Below are positions 1-9,207 of a DNA stretch of 12,571 nucleotides, in pieces. A model generated the notes under the pieces. That model had not been told where the DNA came from, ran no database searches, and saw only the letters and a program-made list of their open reading frames with translations. Both the position numbers and the translations under genes were made by a program. Within the stretch, counting starts at the first letter, position 1, and every line of letters begins with the position of its first letter. This stretch comes from Bacillota bacterium. Its GTDB lineage: Bacteria; Bacillota; Clostridia; Lachnospirales; Lachnospiraceae. Location of the stretch: assembly GCA_023435505.1 (NCBI GenBank), contig JAEYRR010000333.1:1-12571 (forward strand), read 5' to 3'.

Positions 1-128
1 TGCTTCTACTCCCTCGCTATGATCAGTTTACCGAGAAAAAGAGTAAACCATGGAGTTATTCCTTCATTGCGAATACTGCCTCCTTTATTTCCGGCCTTCT
101 GATAGCAAGATGGTTGCCATTCTTCTAA
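1..128 (+). CDS. C-terminal end of a probable membrane protein (partial, 5' end outside window)
   Basis: An open frame runs from the window edge (first full codon at 3) to a TAA at 126-128 and gives 41 residues. It begins with a polar stretch (PRYDQFTEKKSKPW) and ends in a hydrophobic segment (FIANTASFISGLLIARWLPFF) that looks like a last membrane helix finishing at the C-terminus. I do not recognise the family. The frame is preferred because its stop lies seven bases before a strong hairpin (135-168), as expected for the end of a transcription unit. The competing frame starting at base 1 stops at 100-102 and has no such support. The call rests on only 41 codons. Confidence 0.5.
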   Translation, partial: LLLPRYDQFTEKKSKPWSYSFIANTASFISGLLIARWLPFF

Positions 129-134
129 TACGAA

Positions 135-168
135 TAACAGGGACTGAGATTACTCTCAGTCCCTGTTA
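135..168. terminator. Hairpin between convergent genes, probable bidirectional terminator
   Basis: A perfect 15-bp stem (135-149 with 154-168) with loop TTAC lies between the rightward partial gene ending at 128 and the leftward cellobiose phosphorylase gene ending at 218. Neither side has a clean T-run: the leftward transcript continues TTCGTATTAG and the rightward one CTATTAAGG. Termination is therefore inferred from stem strength and position between convergent stops. The stem may also protect 3' ends. Confidence 0.6.
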
Positions 169-217
169 CTATTAAGGAAAATACAATTTATTGAAAAGAA
201 AATTAACAAGCTAATCA

Positions 218-2656
218 TTAGCCTAATACTACTGTTACCTGATGAGTCTTTCCATCTCCACATACTGGAATGATATTACCAGCTATCTCTTTATCATCTA
301 CCACAAGCTTAGCAACACCAGTTGATACATGGTTCGGATTCTCAATGGTAATCTCATATACATCACCACGGAATTCTCTTGTGATTTTATATCCATCCCA
401 GGCTTGAGGTATCGCTGGATCTATCATTAATCCATCGTACTCCGGTTTAATACCAAGAATGTACTGAGAAATCGCTACAAAGTTCCAGGAAGCAGTTCCG
501 GTCAGCCAGGAATTCTTTGCTTCTCCAAAACGTTTTGCATCCTTACCAGCAACCATCTGTGAATATACATATGGTTCTGTTCTATGAATTTCACTATACT
601 CCTCTGTATACGCAGGGGCAATTCTTGTATAGTAGTCAAAAGCCTTATCTCCCCGGCCTACTACTGCCTCTGCACACATTATCCACGCATTGTTATGGCA
701 AAAGATACCGGCATTCTCTTTATATCCACCTGGATAAGTAGAAATCTCACCGTATTCCACATAATACTTTGTAAATGCAGGATTATTCAGTACAAGACCA
801 TACTTAGTACCAAGACGTTCCTCAACAGAATCCAAAGCCTGAATGGCTTTACCATCATCCATACCACAGCCGCCCATAATACAGAAGCCCTGAGATTCTA
901 TAAAAATCTTACCCTCTTCGTTCTGCTCAGAACCAATTGGTCTTCCATAGTCATCATAAGCACGAATAAACCATTCTCCGTCCCAACCGTCTTTCATGAT
1001 AACCTGTCTCATCTTGTCAACCTCTGCAAAAGCTCTCTCTGCTTCTGCCGCGTTGCCCATTTTCTCCATTAACTTCGCATACTCTGCGCCTATGTATGTA
1101 AACATACCAGCTATCATAACCGATTCTGCCACACGTCCATCTTTGGAGGTAGAAGTCTGGAAGGATTCACCCGGTTCTGTTGAGAAACAGTTCAGGTTCA
1201 GACAGTCATTCCAATCAGCACGACCAATCAGTGGAAGTCCATGAGGTCCCAAATTATTAATTACATGGTCAAAGCTTCTTTTTAAGTGATCAGCTAGTGG
1301 AGTAGCTGTACTCATATCATTATCAAATGGAGTCATTACATCCAGAATGGAGTAGTCTCCTGTCTCTTTTATGTAAGCTACAACAGCTAAAATAAGCCAT
1401 AAAGGATCATCATTGAAATTGCCGCCAATGGCGTCATTACCCTTCTTCGTAAGTGGCTGATACTGATGATATGCACCACCATCTTCTAACTGGGTAGAGG
1501 CCAAATCAATAATTCTCTCCCTTGCTCGATCTGGAATCTGATGTACAAAACCAAGTAAATCCTGGTTGGAATCCCTGAATCCCATTCCACGTCCTACACC
1601 GGACTCAAAATAAGAAGCACTTCTGGATAGGTTAAAGGTAACCATACACTGATATTGGTTCCATACGTTCACTTGACGGTTTAATTTCTTATCCTCAGAT
1701 TCAATGGAATATTTGGAAAGTAGTTTGTCCCAATGTGCCGCCAATTCCTCAAAAGCCTGATCCACAGCCTCTACAGTGGCAAACTTCTGAATCATTGCTT
1801 CGGCTTTCTTCTTATTAATTACACCACCTGATTCCCATTTCTCCTCAACAGGATTCTCTACATAACCAAGAACGAAGATCAGTTCTTTCTTCTCTCCTGG
1901 CTCTAGAGATATCTCAATGCAATGAGAAGCACAAGGTGACCAACCATCAGCTACTGAGTTTCTGGACTTACCCTCCACTACAACCTGAGGATTACTAAAT
2001 CCATTATATGTACCGATAAAACTCTCTCTATCCGAATCAAATCCGCTAATAGGAGCATTTACAGAATAGAATGCATAATGATCACGGCGCTCTTTATATT
2101 CTGTCTTATGATAAATAACAGAACCTTTCACCTCTACTTCTCCAGTATTGAAGTTACGCTGGAAGTTACGATCATCATCATCAGCATTCCAGAGACACCA
2201 CTCTACAAAGGAAAATAATTTAACATCTTTCTTTGTATTTCCTTCGTTCTCCACTACTACTTTTTGAACCTCGCAGTGATAGTTAAGAGGAACAAAATAA
2301 GTAACTTTGGTAGAAATACTATTTTTCTTTCCGTTAATGGTCGTATAACCCATACCATGACGGCATTCGTAAAAATCTAAGTCTTTTCGTGCTGGGGACC
2401 ATCCTGGACTCCAGAACTCTCCATTGTCATATAGATAGAAATAGTGTCCACCGCCTAAATCAAGGGGAACGTTGTTATAACGAAATCGGGTGATTCTTCT
2501 TAATTTTGCATCCTTGTAAAAACTATAACCACCTGAAGTATTGGAAATAATGGTAAAGAACTCTTGGGAGCCTAGGTAGTTAATCCATGGATATGGTGTA
2601 GTTGGTGTAGCAATCACATATTCTTTGTTTACATCATCAAAATAACCAAATTTCAT
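218..2656 (-). CDS. Cellobiose phosphorylase (GH94)
   Basis: Cytosolic enzyme that splits cellobiose with phosphate into alpha-glucose 1-phosphate and glucose, saving one ATP equivalent compared with hydrolysis. The 812 residues match the usual clostridial length (about 811), and the sequence resembles Clostridium thermocellum cellobiose phosphorylase almost from end to end. It opens [15 protein letters not shown], carries [22 protein letters not shown] before the catalytic barrel, and has the [11 protein letters not shown] motif; DWND is residues 481-484 and includes the general-acid aspartate of GH94. [11 protein letters not shown] and [12 protein letters not shown] near the C-terminal part of the barrel are phosphate-site regions in the family. 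No signal peptide is visible, so the enzyme acts on imported cellobiose. The ATG is preceded by AAAGGAG at 2664-2670. It has its own promoter and no transporter gene beside it. Cellodextrin phosphorylase is larger and less similar, so cellobiose is the preferred substrate call. Confidence 0.96.
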   Translation of the reverse strand: MKFGYFDDVNKEYVIATPTTPYPWINYLGSQEFFTIISNTSGGYSFYKDAKLRRITRFRYNNVPLDLGGGHYFYLYDNGEFWSPGWSPARKDLDFYECRHGMGYTTINGKKNSISTKVTYFVPLNYHCEVQKVVVENEGNTKKDVKLFSFVEWCLWNADDDDRNFQRNFNTGEVEVKGSVIYHKTEYKERRDHYAFYSVNAPISGFDSDRESFIGTYNGFSNPQVVVEGKSRNSVADGWSPCASHCIEISLEPGEKKELIFVLGYVENPVEEKWESGGVINKKKAEAMIQKFATVEAVDQAFEELAAHWDKLLSKYSIESEDKKLNRQVNVWNQYQCMVTFNLSRSASYFESGVGRGMGFRDSNQDLLGFVHQIPDRARERIIDLASTQLEDGGAYHQYQPLTKKGNDAIGGNFNDDPLWLILAVVAYIKETGDYSILDVMTPFDNDMSTATPLADHLKRSFDHVINNLGPHGLPLIGRADWNDCLNLNCFSTEPGESFQTSTSKDGRVAESVMIAGMFTYIGAEYAKLMEKMGNAAEAERAFAEVDKMRQVIMKDGWDGEWFIRAYDDYGRPIGSEQNEEGKIFIESQGFCIMGGCGMDDGKAIQALDSVEERLGTKYGLVLNNPAFTKYYVEYGEISTYPGGYKENAGIFCHNNAWIMCAEAVVGRGDKAFDYYTRIAPAYTEEYSEIHRTEPYVYSQMVAGKDAKRFGEAKNSWLTGTASWNFVAISQYILGIKPEYDGLMIDPAIPQAWDGYKITREFRGDVYEITIENPNHVSTGVAKLVVDDKEIAGNIIPVCGDGKTHQVTVVLG

Positions 2657-2756
2657 TTTTTATCTCCTTTCATTTTTGTTATCTCTTTTCATTACGAAAA
2701 TCTTTCGAACCAAAAATACATTTCTGATCCTGTATAGAAATTATATTAATACCATT

Positions 2757-2785
2757 ATTATATGCTACATAGTCTTCTATTTCAA
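2757..2785 (-). promoter_or_regulatory. Sigma-A promoter of the cellobiose phosphorylase gene
   Basis: On the minus strand TTGAAA (2780-2785) is followed by exactly 17 bases and then a perfect TATAAT (2757-2762). This predicts a start near 2750 and a leader of about 95 nt before the ATG at 2656. No match to the usual catabolite-repression operator was seen around it. Confidence 0.8.
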
Positions 2786-2840
2786 TAAGCTACATTCACA
2801 AAAAGCAAAAGATTTGCCTAGCCTTTATTCATTAGTATTA

Positions 2841-2906
2841 CGAAACTACGTACGAAAACCTATAGAATGTTCAAACTTACAACGAAACTTACTTCGAAAC
2901 TTATTA
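2841..2906. repeat. Cluster of 12-bp-spaced CGAAA(C) repeats upstream of the cellobiose phosphorylase promoter
   Basis: Three adjoining 12-bp units lie at 2871-2882 (TCAAACTTACAA), 2883-2894 (CGAAACTTACTT) and 2895-2906 (CGAAACTTATTA). Two related units, CGAAACTACGTA and CGAAAACCTATA, lie at 2841-2864, again 12 bp apart. The shared core is CGAAAC or CAAAC. The array lies about 55-150 bp upstream of the promoter -35 box and just after the stop of the next gene. It could be a set of protein-binding sites, but this is inferred from spacing alone. Confidence 0.55.
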
Positions 2907-2917
2907 TGAAGCATTTT

Positions 2918-3310
2918 TTACTGTATATAAATTGGAGTAAAATCATCACTGTCGGAACATAGTAGCCCACCATATTCTTGTATCCAGTAGTTCACATAGC
3001 CCACCAGCTCATTTAAAGCATCTTCTTCCACAGTAATTGCATATACACTTTTTACTTCTCTTTCTGCCATGAACTTTAAGTCTTCCTCATCCTCCATATA
3101 CTCAGTCAAAGTTTCCACGTCTGCGATGAGTCCACTAGGCAGATTGAGTTCCATAATGCCTATCTCCGGCCATACATGTATCTCTTCTAGCTTGTCCATA
3201 AGAGGTGTCTCTAAATCCTTTACACTGACTTCCTGTTTTGCCATATATAGAAGCTCCAGGTTTTTACTTCTTTTCATCTCGTTTTTGTTTGTATTATTCT
3301 TCTTTCCCAT
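2918..3310 (-). CDS. Small acidic protein of unknown function
   Basis: A 130-residue protein that I do not recognise. Residues 1-17 are basic and polar (MGKKNNTNKNEMKRSKN). The rest is mostly acidic, for example TEYMEDEEDLKFMAEREV, and the end YVNYWIQEYGGLLCSDSDDF has several aromatic residues. There is no membrane segment or signal peptide, so it is probably a soluble cytoplasmic protein. GGAGGG at 3315-3320 sits well placed before the ATG and supports this frame and start over the overlapping plus-strand frame. A TATAAT lies about 30 bp upstream. It points the same way as cellobiose phosphorylase, 261 bases away, but that gene has its own promoter, so a functional link is not implied. Confidence 0.75.
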   Translation of the reverse strand: MGKKNNTNKNEMKRSKNLELLYMAKQEVSVKDLETPLMDKLEEIHVWPEIGIMELNLPSGLIADVETLTEYMEDEEDLKFMAEREVKSVYAITVEEDALNELVGYVNYWIQEYGGLLCSDSDDFTPIYIQ

Positions 3311-3340
3311 AATTCCCTCCGATACACTCTAATACTATCT

Positions 3341-3346
3341 ATTATA
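3341..3346 (-). promoter_or_regulatory. -10 box for the small acidic protein gene
   Basis: A perfect TATAAT on the minus strand lies 30 bp before the ATG at 3310. No good -35 hexamer is at the expected distance (CTTAAA at 16 bp spacing is poor), so the promoter is only half supported. Confidence 0.45.
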
Positions 3347-3473
3347 TGGAATGACACAGATTTTTAAGCACATTCAACTTCTTTCTACATTTTATCTAAG
3401 TTTTGTCCTTTCGTCTACTAAATAACATTATATATTTTAATAAATCAATTTGTTCGTATTTATTCGATTTATG

Positions 3474-3502
3474 TTGACGTAAAACTTTGAACTCTTTATA
3501 CT
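3474..3502 (+). promoter_or_regulatory. Sigma-A promoter of the uracil permease gene
   Basis: TTGACG (3474-3479), a 17-base spacer and TATACT (3497-3502) give a near-consensus promoter. The start would be near 3509, leaving a leader of only about 40 nt. That is too short for the PyrR-type attenuator often found before pyrimidine genes, and no such hairpin is present. Confidence 0.8.
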
Positions 3503-3549
3503 ATTATATGGTAATTTAATACGATCTTATGAGAAAGTGGAGGTTCTAT

Positions 3550-4872
3550 ATGGAAAAGAGTTTTAGTCAAAAGATACTTTTGGGTATTCAACATGTTCTT
3601 GCAATGTTTGGTGCCACTGTTTTAGTTCCTATGTTAACTGGTCTTAATGCCTCTATCACATTAATCTGTGCAGGCTTAGGAACATTGCTGTTCCATTCTG
3701 TTACAAAGAGAAAGGTTCCTGTATTCTTAGGTTCCAGTTTTGCATTTATGGGTGCTATGCAATATGTTCTCTGGAATGGTGTAGGAGAAACAGTGGAACG
3801 TTCAAATGCAAATATTGTACTTGATAATCTTGCAAAAGTAAAAGGTGCATTAATAATAGCCGGTCTTATCTATGTACTCTTTGCAATTCTAATCAAAGTA
3901 ATCGGCTACCAAAAAATCACAAAAATATTACCTCCTATTGTTACAGGTCCTATGATCATTGTAATTGGTCTTCGTTTATGTACCAGTGCAACTAGTAATG
4001 CATTCTTTAAGGAAGGTAACTTTGACCCAATGTATGCTTTAGTTGCTTTTATAGTAATCCTAATTATTATTGGAATCTCTGTATTTGCCAAAGGTTTCTT
4101 AAATCTTATGCCTATCTTAATAGCATTGGTAGTTGGCTATATTCTTTGTATCCCTCTTGGCATCCTAGATACGACGAAATGGGGAGATGCTTTTAGTAGC
4201 GCTTCCTTCCTATCCTTTACTGATCGTCATATTCTTGATCAGCTTCTAGAACTTCCTAAGTTTGATTTAGATGCTATCTTAGCAATTGCTCCAATTTCCC
4301 TTGTTACAATTATTGAGCACGTTGGTGATATCACAACAAATAGTGCTGTTGTAGGAAAAGATTTTATAGCAGATCCTGGTGTACATCGTACTTTAATCGG
4401 TGATGGATTAGCAACTGCTATGGCAGGTTTATTTGGCGGACCAGCTAACACAACCTATGGGGAAAATACTGGTGTACTTGCAGTAACAAAGAATTATGAT
4501 CCTAGCTGTTTAAGAATCGCAGCCATATTTGCAGTAGTCCTTGGTGTATTCGGAAAATTGGGAACAGTTATTCAACAGGTTCCAGGTCCAGTTAGTGGTG
4601 GTATTAGTATCGTATTATTTGGTATGATTTCTAGTGTTGGTGTACGTATATTAATCAATAACAAAGTGGATCTATCTAATAGCAGAAACCTTATGATTTC
4701 TTCCTTAATCCTCGTTCTAGGTATTGGTGTAGATAAGATTGTCATTCCAAACACAGATGATTTATCCATATCCGGTCTTGCTATTGCAGCTATACTTGGT
4801 ATCATCTTTGCTGCGGTTCTTCCTGAGAAGGAAAGTACTGATCCAGCTGCAAAGAAGGAATCTATAGAATAA
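3550..4872 (+). CDS. uraA: Uracil permease, NCS2 family (UraA/PyrP type)
   Basis: Inner-membrane transporter that takes up uracil, most likely with protons, for pyrimidine salvage. The 440 residues are hydrophobic throughout, as expected for the 14-segment NCS2 fold. Residues 249-312 (PISLVTIIEHVGD through DPGVHRTLIGDGLAT to GPANTTYGENTGV) line up closely with the core of E. coli UraA. The two substrate-site glutamates fall at E256 (EHVG) and E305 (GENTG). The histidine of UraA's EHVGH motif is aspartate here (D260). The start was moved to the second ATG, at 3550, because GGAGG at 3539-3543 lies 6 bases before it; the in-frame ATG at 3529 would contain that site and has none of its own. It is a single gene with its own promoter and terminator. 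Another nucleobase is possible but less likely, because xanthine and purine members look different. Confidence 0.92.
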   Translation: MEKSFSQKILLGIQHVLAMFGATVLVPMLTGLNASITLICAGLGTLLFHSVTKRKVPVFLGSSFAFMGAMQYVLWNGVGETVERSNANIVLDNLAKVKGALIIAGLIYVLFAILIKVIGYQKITKILPPIVTGPMIIVIGLRLCTSATSNAFFKEGNFDPMYALVAFIVILIIIGISVFAKGFLNLMPILIALVVGYILCIPLGILDTTKWGDAFSSASFLSFTDRHILDQLLELPKFDLDAILAIAPISLVTIIEHVGDITTNSAVVGKDFIADPGVHRTLIGDGLATAMAGLFGGPANTTYGENTGVLAVTKNYDPSCLRIAAIFAVVLGVFGKLGTVIQQVPGPVSGGISIVLFGMISSVGVRILINNKVDLSNSRNLMISSLILVLGIGVDKIVIPNTDDLSISGLAIAAILGIIFAAVLPEKESTDPAAKKESIE

Positions 4873-4917
4873 AGTTAAATCTTACGTTTTCATTATAATT
4901 TACAAACAGAATTCTAA

Positions 4918-4970
4918 AAAATCTGTCAATATTCCGAATCTTATTTGGATTTCATTGACAGATTTTCTTT
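4918..4970 (+). terminator. Intrinsic terminator of the uracil permease gene
   Basis: A 13-bp perfect outer stem (4918-4930 with 4954-4966) encloses a further imperfect stem (about 4931-4939 with 4943-4951). The right arm runs into GATTTTCTTTGCTTT. It starts 45 bases after the permease stop. Confidence 0.8.
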
Positions 4971-5060
4971 GCTTTGATAACATTTTTAGTAGTAGAATAA
5001 ATACAACAATAACTAAAGAATGTCTCTACATAGATATATAAATCAGAAAGGCCAGAAGAC

Positions 5061-6830
5061 ATGACAGATACGAACCAAAGTAATAGTGAAACTCCATATA
5101 TATACCATACTCCTTCTTCGTCCTACAACTATCCGAATAAACCCTATGAACCATTTCCTCAAGAGAAACCCAAAAAACTCAAAAATGAACACCGGTATAA
5201 GCTAATTGGAGTAGTTACCCTAGGTATTGTCTTGGTTTTCCTAGGGCTATTCTTATCCTATAAATACATTCCATCTGTACAGCGGTTTATCATCATGAAT
5301 TTTAATGGAACCGATAAATACTATCTCTACATAGAAAATGACAACCTAAAGGAAACTATCTCTTCCCTGTCTCAAATACTCGAAGAGTCCTGTATTGCAG
5401 CCAAGAACCTTCCCGATGCTTCTGTCCCATTAAAAGGTTCCATTGATTTAAATATAGATTCTGGTTTATTGAAACAGGCAGGAAAGCCAATGCACTTAGG
5501 TCTTTCCTTTACTTATGATACAAAAAAGGATTTAAGCCATACCTCCTGGAAGCTTTTCAGTGAAGGTACTGATCTATTGGCCTTTGACTACTTACAAAAT
5601 ACTAAAAATAAATATCTTTTATTTCCACAGCTCGGTCAACAATATATAGACATTACAAAACTTCTTTCTGTATTTATCAGTAATACAGAGGACTTTAACG
5701 TCACAGGAGATCCATCATCTTCTTCCATGACCAGTTCTTATTTAAACAATCAAGAACTTTTTATAAACCTCTTCAGAACCCTAGATAAAGGAATGCTTTG
5801 TAATCTTTTAGATCGCTATGGTAACAGCTTATTGGATGGGCTTTCACAATACAGTACGATTGATTTAGTGAAAGGAGTTAATCTGGATCTATCGCAATAT
5901 ATTCCGGATGAGGACGACAAATCTAAAGCCTTAACCCTCTTTTGTGACGAGTTCACAATCAGTATAACAGAGCAAGATGCTTTAACCATTTTGCAGAATC
6001 TGATAGAATTACTGAAAAATGATAAGGAATTAATGCAATTAGTAGAAGCATCCGGTGTAGATAGCTTTTATTTCAAAGCAGCCATCGCCTATATCAGTGT
6101 CGAGTTACAGTCTCAAAAATCCAGTAACAAAGAACCATTAGTCAAGATGAAGGTATATACTCATAAAAATGATATTGTATTCCGGCAAATTGATTTTGGT
6201 AAGGAGGCTGCCTACCAGCTAATTCTTTCCTCTTACGAGAGTGGAGATTATCATTTTCTCTATACTCATTTTCAAAATAAAGGCAATAGCTCTGAAGACC
6301 TCTCCCTTTGTATCACTTATAATTTAGGTAAACTCGGCGCATATGGAGTGGGATATGCTACAATATTTGACGATACTCTTTTTATAAAAATAAATAACCT
6401 TTCTTATAAGGGCAATAAATATTCTGCTCTACCTATTGGTGCTCTCACCATTATGGTAGAAGACAGTTCTACTGCATCCGGATGGAGCGATACGGTTATT
6501 ACTTATGAAGGAACCCAAGAAAAGGATACACAAAAGGCCTCCATTCTATTTAATAATAAAACCAGAAACCTTATAAACCTTAACTTTATCTTTGAGCCCT
6601 ACGAGAGCGATGGTTTTTTGATGCCGGGCGAGAATGCAACGATTATCTCAAGTATGGATCGTATGCAGATGAAACAGTATTTGGAGAACTCCTCAATTCA
6701 ATCTGTTTTAGACAGCTTTAACTCTCAGTTTTCTATTACTATAGATAAAGAAGATTTAATTCTCTCTTTTTTGACTTTCTTAGATCAAAATGTATATAGT
6801 TTAAAGAGTAAAGGAGAAAACAATGAATAA
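5061..6830 (+). CDS. Membrane-anchored extracytoplasmic protein of unknown function, first of a pair
   Basis: A 589-residue protein with an N-terminal cytoplasmic tail rich in Pro, Tyr and Ser (1-35), a basic stretch (KPKKLKNEHRYK, 36-47) and one membrane helix at about 48-67. About 520 residues then lie outside the cell, by the positive-inside rule. The outside part alternates beta-rich sections, such as GSIDLNIDSGLLKQAGKPMHLG and PLVKMKVYTHKNDIVFRQIDFG, with helical ones, such as ITEQDALTILQNLIELLKNDKE. I see no enzyme motif, lipobox or sortase signal. AGAAAGG at 5045-5051 precedes the ATG. Its stop overlaps the next gene by 8 bases. The order anchor, DLNI-like beta section, helix pair and beta section recurs in the downstream protein, so the two look like distant paralogs. 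It is a true gene of unknown role; a cell-surface or envelope function is inferred. Confidence 0.85.
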   Translation: MTDTNQSNSETPYIYHTPSSSYNYPNKPYEPFPQEKPKKLKNEHRYKLIGVVTLGIVLVFLGLFLSYKYIPSVQRFIIMNFNGTDKYYLYIENDNLKETISSLSQILEESCIAAKNLPDASVPLKGSIDLNIDSGLLKQAGKPMHLGLSFTYDTKKDLSHTSWKLFSEGTDLLAFDYLQNTKNKYLLFPQLGQQYIDITKLLSVFISNTEDFNVTGDPSSSSMTSSYLNNQELFINLFRTLDKGMLCNLLDRYGNSLLDGLSQYSTIDLVKGVNLDLSQYIPDEDDKSKALTLFCDEFTISITEQDALTILQNLIELLKNDKELMQLVEASGVDSFYFKAAIAYISVELQSQKSSNKEPLVKMKVYTHKNDIVFRQIDFGKEAAYQLILSSYESGDYHFLYTHFQNKGNSSEDLSLCITYNLGKLGAYGVGYATIFDDTLFIKINNLSYKGNKYSALPIGALTIMVEDSSTASGWSDTVITYEGTQEKDTQKASILFNNKTRNLINLNFIFEPYESDGFLMPGENATIISSMDRMQMKQYLENSSIQSVLDSFNSQFSITIDKEDLILSFLTFLDQNVYSLKSKGENNE

Positions 6831-9192
6831 ATGGTTTAGCTGGCGTTCTGCAGATAGACAGGATGTCAATCTTAAATATCAAAAGAAGGATGAACCGGAT
6901 AAGCAAATAGAAGCAATGGAGCGCTATCTTGTACAACTAAAAGCTAAAAATTCTCCTAAAACTGTCAACAAGATCTCTCGTAAACTAATTCTTTTCTTTG
7001 GTGGATGTACTGCTCTGGCCATTGGTGTTTCCCTTTTCTTCCTATATGGTAGAGGAAGGATAGGTAACTCAGAGATGTCTGACGCTCCCCATACTAAGGA
7101 TACTTATATTGCCCTTGAGAACTCCTACGCTGAGTCATTTGACACTTTTTTAAGCAAAGGCATGGGAATTATTGAGAACTTAAAGGAAAAAAACACACAT
7201 TTTACAGGAAATATGGGTATTAATTTTATCAATCAGTACATTAATGCAGTTCCAAAATTCTCCTATGGGATTGACGGTTACCTTACCAAGGATTTTATTT
7301 CTGCTAATCTGGACCTGACATTAAACAAAGTACCCATTGTTTCTAATACCTACTATACACCGTCAGGGTCTGATAGTGATTATTTCTATATTCCTGAATA
7401 CAGCCGAAAACCTATTAAAACGGAGCTTATTAATCCGGATAGTAATGTTGCCGGAATCCAGTATCTGTTTTCCCTTTACCCACTCATCAAAAAATACTAT
7501 ATTCAAGCAATTGAGAAACTATCCAAGGAGGCAAATCTAACCTATAAGGAAGATGTAGAATATAAAGTAGGAAGTCTTTCCTCTACTTGTAATGCCTATC
7601 AGCTTACACTTACAAGACAACAAGTTGTAGACATAATCGCGGACATCTTCTGGGACCTTTCCAAAGACAAAAAAATTACGGAGCCAAATTCCAAGATGGA
7701 GGATTTAGTCCAAGGTTTTTTTACCAAAGCCTTAGTTTCTTTATCGATGAATATAGAACCTTTAGAATCGATGATCAGTATGACAGTATACGTTAAGGAT
7801 AATGAGATTTTAGGAAGGACCATTGAAGTTCTAGACGGGGATATATCCACCTCTTCTTTATTTATAGGTTCCTTACAGGTTGACAACGAATATGCCTTTG
7901 ATATCTATGAACAAGATATTACCGATTCCAATGTTGATCAGACCAAGCTCTTCAACCTTTATGTACATAATTTTAATCATACATACAGCGGATCTTTCTC
8001 CTATTCCAACATAAATGGGACATTTTCCAAGGTCAAAGTTGCCTCTGAAGATTGCCTTTTCCCGATAAGTGGAGAACTGAATGTCAAATATCGATTAGAT
8101 GAGAGTACCAACAGAACTTCTAAGACCATATCTCTTAAAGTTATGAGTTTCAAAGACAAATTACAGTTAACGGGCTCCATATCATATGCTGATGTTATTA
8201 GTGAAACGGGGGCTTCCTACTATGACAACACACTCTGTGTGACCGATATAAATATTACGGCCGAACCAGTTGAGCAGGTAAATTATACTCCACCTGAAAC
8301 AGATTCCCATAACGTTATCAGCAATTGGGAAGATCTGGCCAAAGACTTATCTGATCAACCGATTGAGAATTTGATGAATCTCTACTGCAAAGCGTTTAAC
8401 AGTAACACCAGATATACTCATAACAAGGCCATTGAAAGTATACAGAACGGGAATCTCTATTCTTTTATACCAGATATCTCCTCTATGCTTAGGTATAGTA
8501 TCAACGGAGAATCCTATTATAATATATACGAAGACTGGAATAATGGATCTAATGGAACAATCGATTATATTGGAGATTATTGGACGGGTATAAACGCTTC
8601 AGAGTTCCCAGATATTGATTTCACTGACAAAAATGTTCTTAAGAACTTATCATATGCTGCTCCTATAAATACTTTCACTACTACCGCGGATGACTCTACA
8701 GATAAAATAATCAGGCTCTTCAAAGAAAGATTAGATAAAGATTTTAAAATAGATGATGAACAGAACCAAAATGATGTTACTGTTTACGGAAATGTTTTTA
8801 CAGGAAAAAAGGAATATTTTGTTTCGAGTTACATATTTTTATACAATTTAAATTCATCTATGGTTGATTATGATGTCCAAAATGATTTGATATACATACA
8901 ATATGACCACCTTTCAGGAAAAATATTAAGTATTTACGCGGAATTTCCAAACTCTAATATATTACCGGATGATTTTAGAGAGATTGCTTGTGAATTAGCG
9001 CATATAATCGACCCTCAACGAACAGCTTCTGCATATCTTAGGGAAATGTCTGGTGATACTGAGTTCACCGGTAGCTTTAAAGACAAAACAGGGGCAACAT
9101 CATTTACGACGTCTTCTTCTCCTGGATATGGAGAAAACAATGAACCATACTATATTCATTTTATATCCCTATCTCGAGAAAATTTTGAATAA
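6823..9192 (+). CDS. Membrane-anchored extracytoplasmic protein of unknown function, second of a pair
   Basis: A 789-residue protein. Residues 1-54 are charged and probably cytoplasmic, with a likely helix DKQIEAMERYLVQLKAK. One membrane helix spans about 55-76 (KLILFFGGCTALAIGVSLFFLYG), followed by about 710 residues outside. The first half resembles the layout of the upstream protein: FTGNMGINFINQ and ISANLDLTLNKVP beta section, TRQQVVDIIADIFWDL helix, then MISMTVYVKDNEILGRTIEV beta section. From about residue 480 it has extra sequence not seen in the partner, rich in Asp, Asn and Tyr. I recognise no catalytic motif. AAGGAG at 6811-6816 lies inside the upstream gene 6 bases before the ATG, and the two genes share ATGAATAA, so translation is probably coupled. 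They probably act together in the envelope, which is inference from operon structure and similarity. Confidence 0.85.
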   Translation: MNKWFSWRSADRQDVNLKYQKKDEPDKQIEAMERYLVQLKAKNSPKTVNKISRKLILFFGGCTALAIGVSLFFLYGRGRIGNSEMSDAPHTKDTYIALENSYAESFDTFLSKGMGIIENLKEKNTHFTGNMGINFINQYINAVPKFSYGIDGYLTKDFISANLDLTLNKVPIVSNTYYTPSGSDSDYFYIPEYSRKPIKTELINPDSNVAGIQYLFSLYPLIKKYYIQAIEKLSKEANLTYKEDVEYKVGSLSSTCNAYQLTLTRQQVVDIIADIFWDLSKDKKITEPNSKMEDLVQGFFTKALVSLSMNIEPLESMISMTVYVKDNEILGRTIEVLDGDISTSSLFIGSLQVDNEYAFDIYEQDITDSNVDQTKLFNLYVHNFNHTYSGSFSYSNINGTFSKVKVASEDCLFPISGELNVKYRLDESTNRTSKTISLKVMSFKDKLQLTGSISYADVISETGASYYDNTLCVTDINITAEPVEQVNYTPPETDSHNVISNWEDLAKDLSDQPIENLMNLYCKAFNSNTRYTHNKAIESIQNGNLYSFIPDISSMLRYSINGESYYNIYEDWNNGSNGTIDYIGDYWTGINASEFPDIDFTDKNVLKNLSYAAPINTFTTTADDSTDKIIRLFKERLDKDFKIDDEQNQNDVTVYGNVFTGKKEYFVSSYIFLYNLNSSMVDYDVQNDLIYIQYDHLSGKILSIYAEFPNSNILPDDFREIACELAHIIDPQRTASAYLREMSGDTEFTGSFKDKTGATSFTTSSSPGYGENNEPYYIHFISLSRENFE

Positions 9193-9207
9193 TTTTCCAA
9201 AAAATAT

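Noticed and set aside
2671..2756. Catabolite-repression operator near the cellobiose phosphorylase promoter
   Set aside because: No stretch fits the usual TGNNANCGNTNNCA-type pattern on either strand.
2801..2818. Hairpin GCAAA-TCT-TTTGC plus TTTTTG on the minus strand as terminator of the small acidic protein gene
   Set aside because: The stem is only 5 bp and AT-rich, too weak to list as a feature.
2841..2906. CRISPR-like array
   Set aside because: Units are only 12 bp, adjacent and without unique spacers, and no cas genes are nearby.
3529..3549. Earlier ATG for the uracil permease
   Set aside because: No ribosome site precedes it. GGAGG lies between it and the ATG at 3550, and family proteins begin near the later start.
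4971..5060. Promoter for the 5061-9192 operon
   Set aside because: TTGATA (4975-4980) is a fair -35 box, but no acceptable -10 box sits 16-18 bases away. A promoter must exist after the terminator, but I cannot place it.
6823..6830. Frameshift splitting one long gene into the 589- and 789-residue frames
   Set aside because: Each frame has its own ribosome site, cytoplasmic tail and membrane helix, so they are two overlapping genes.
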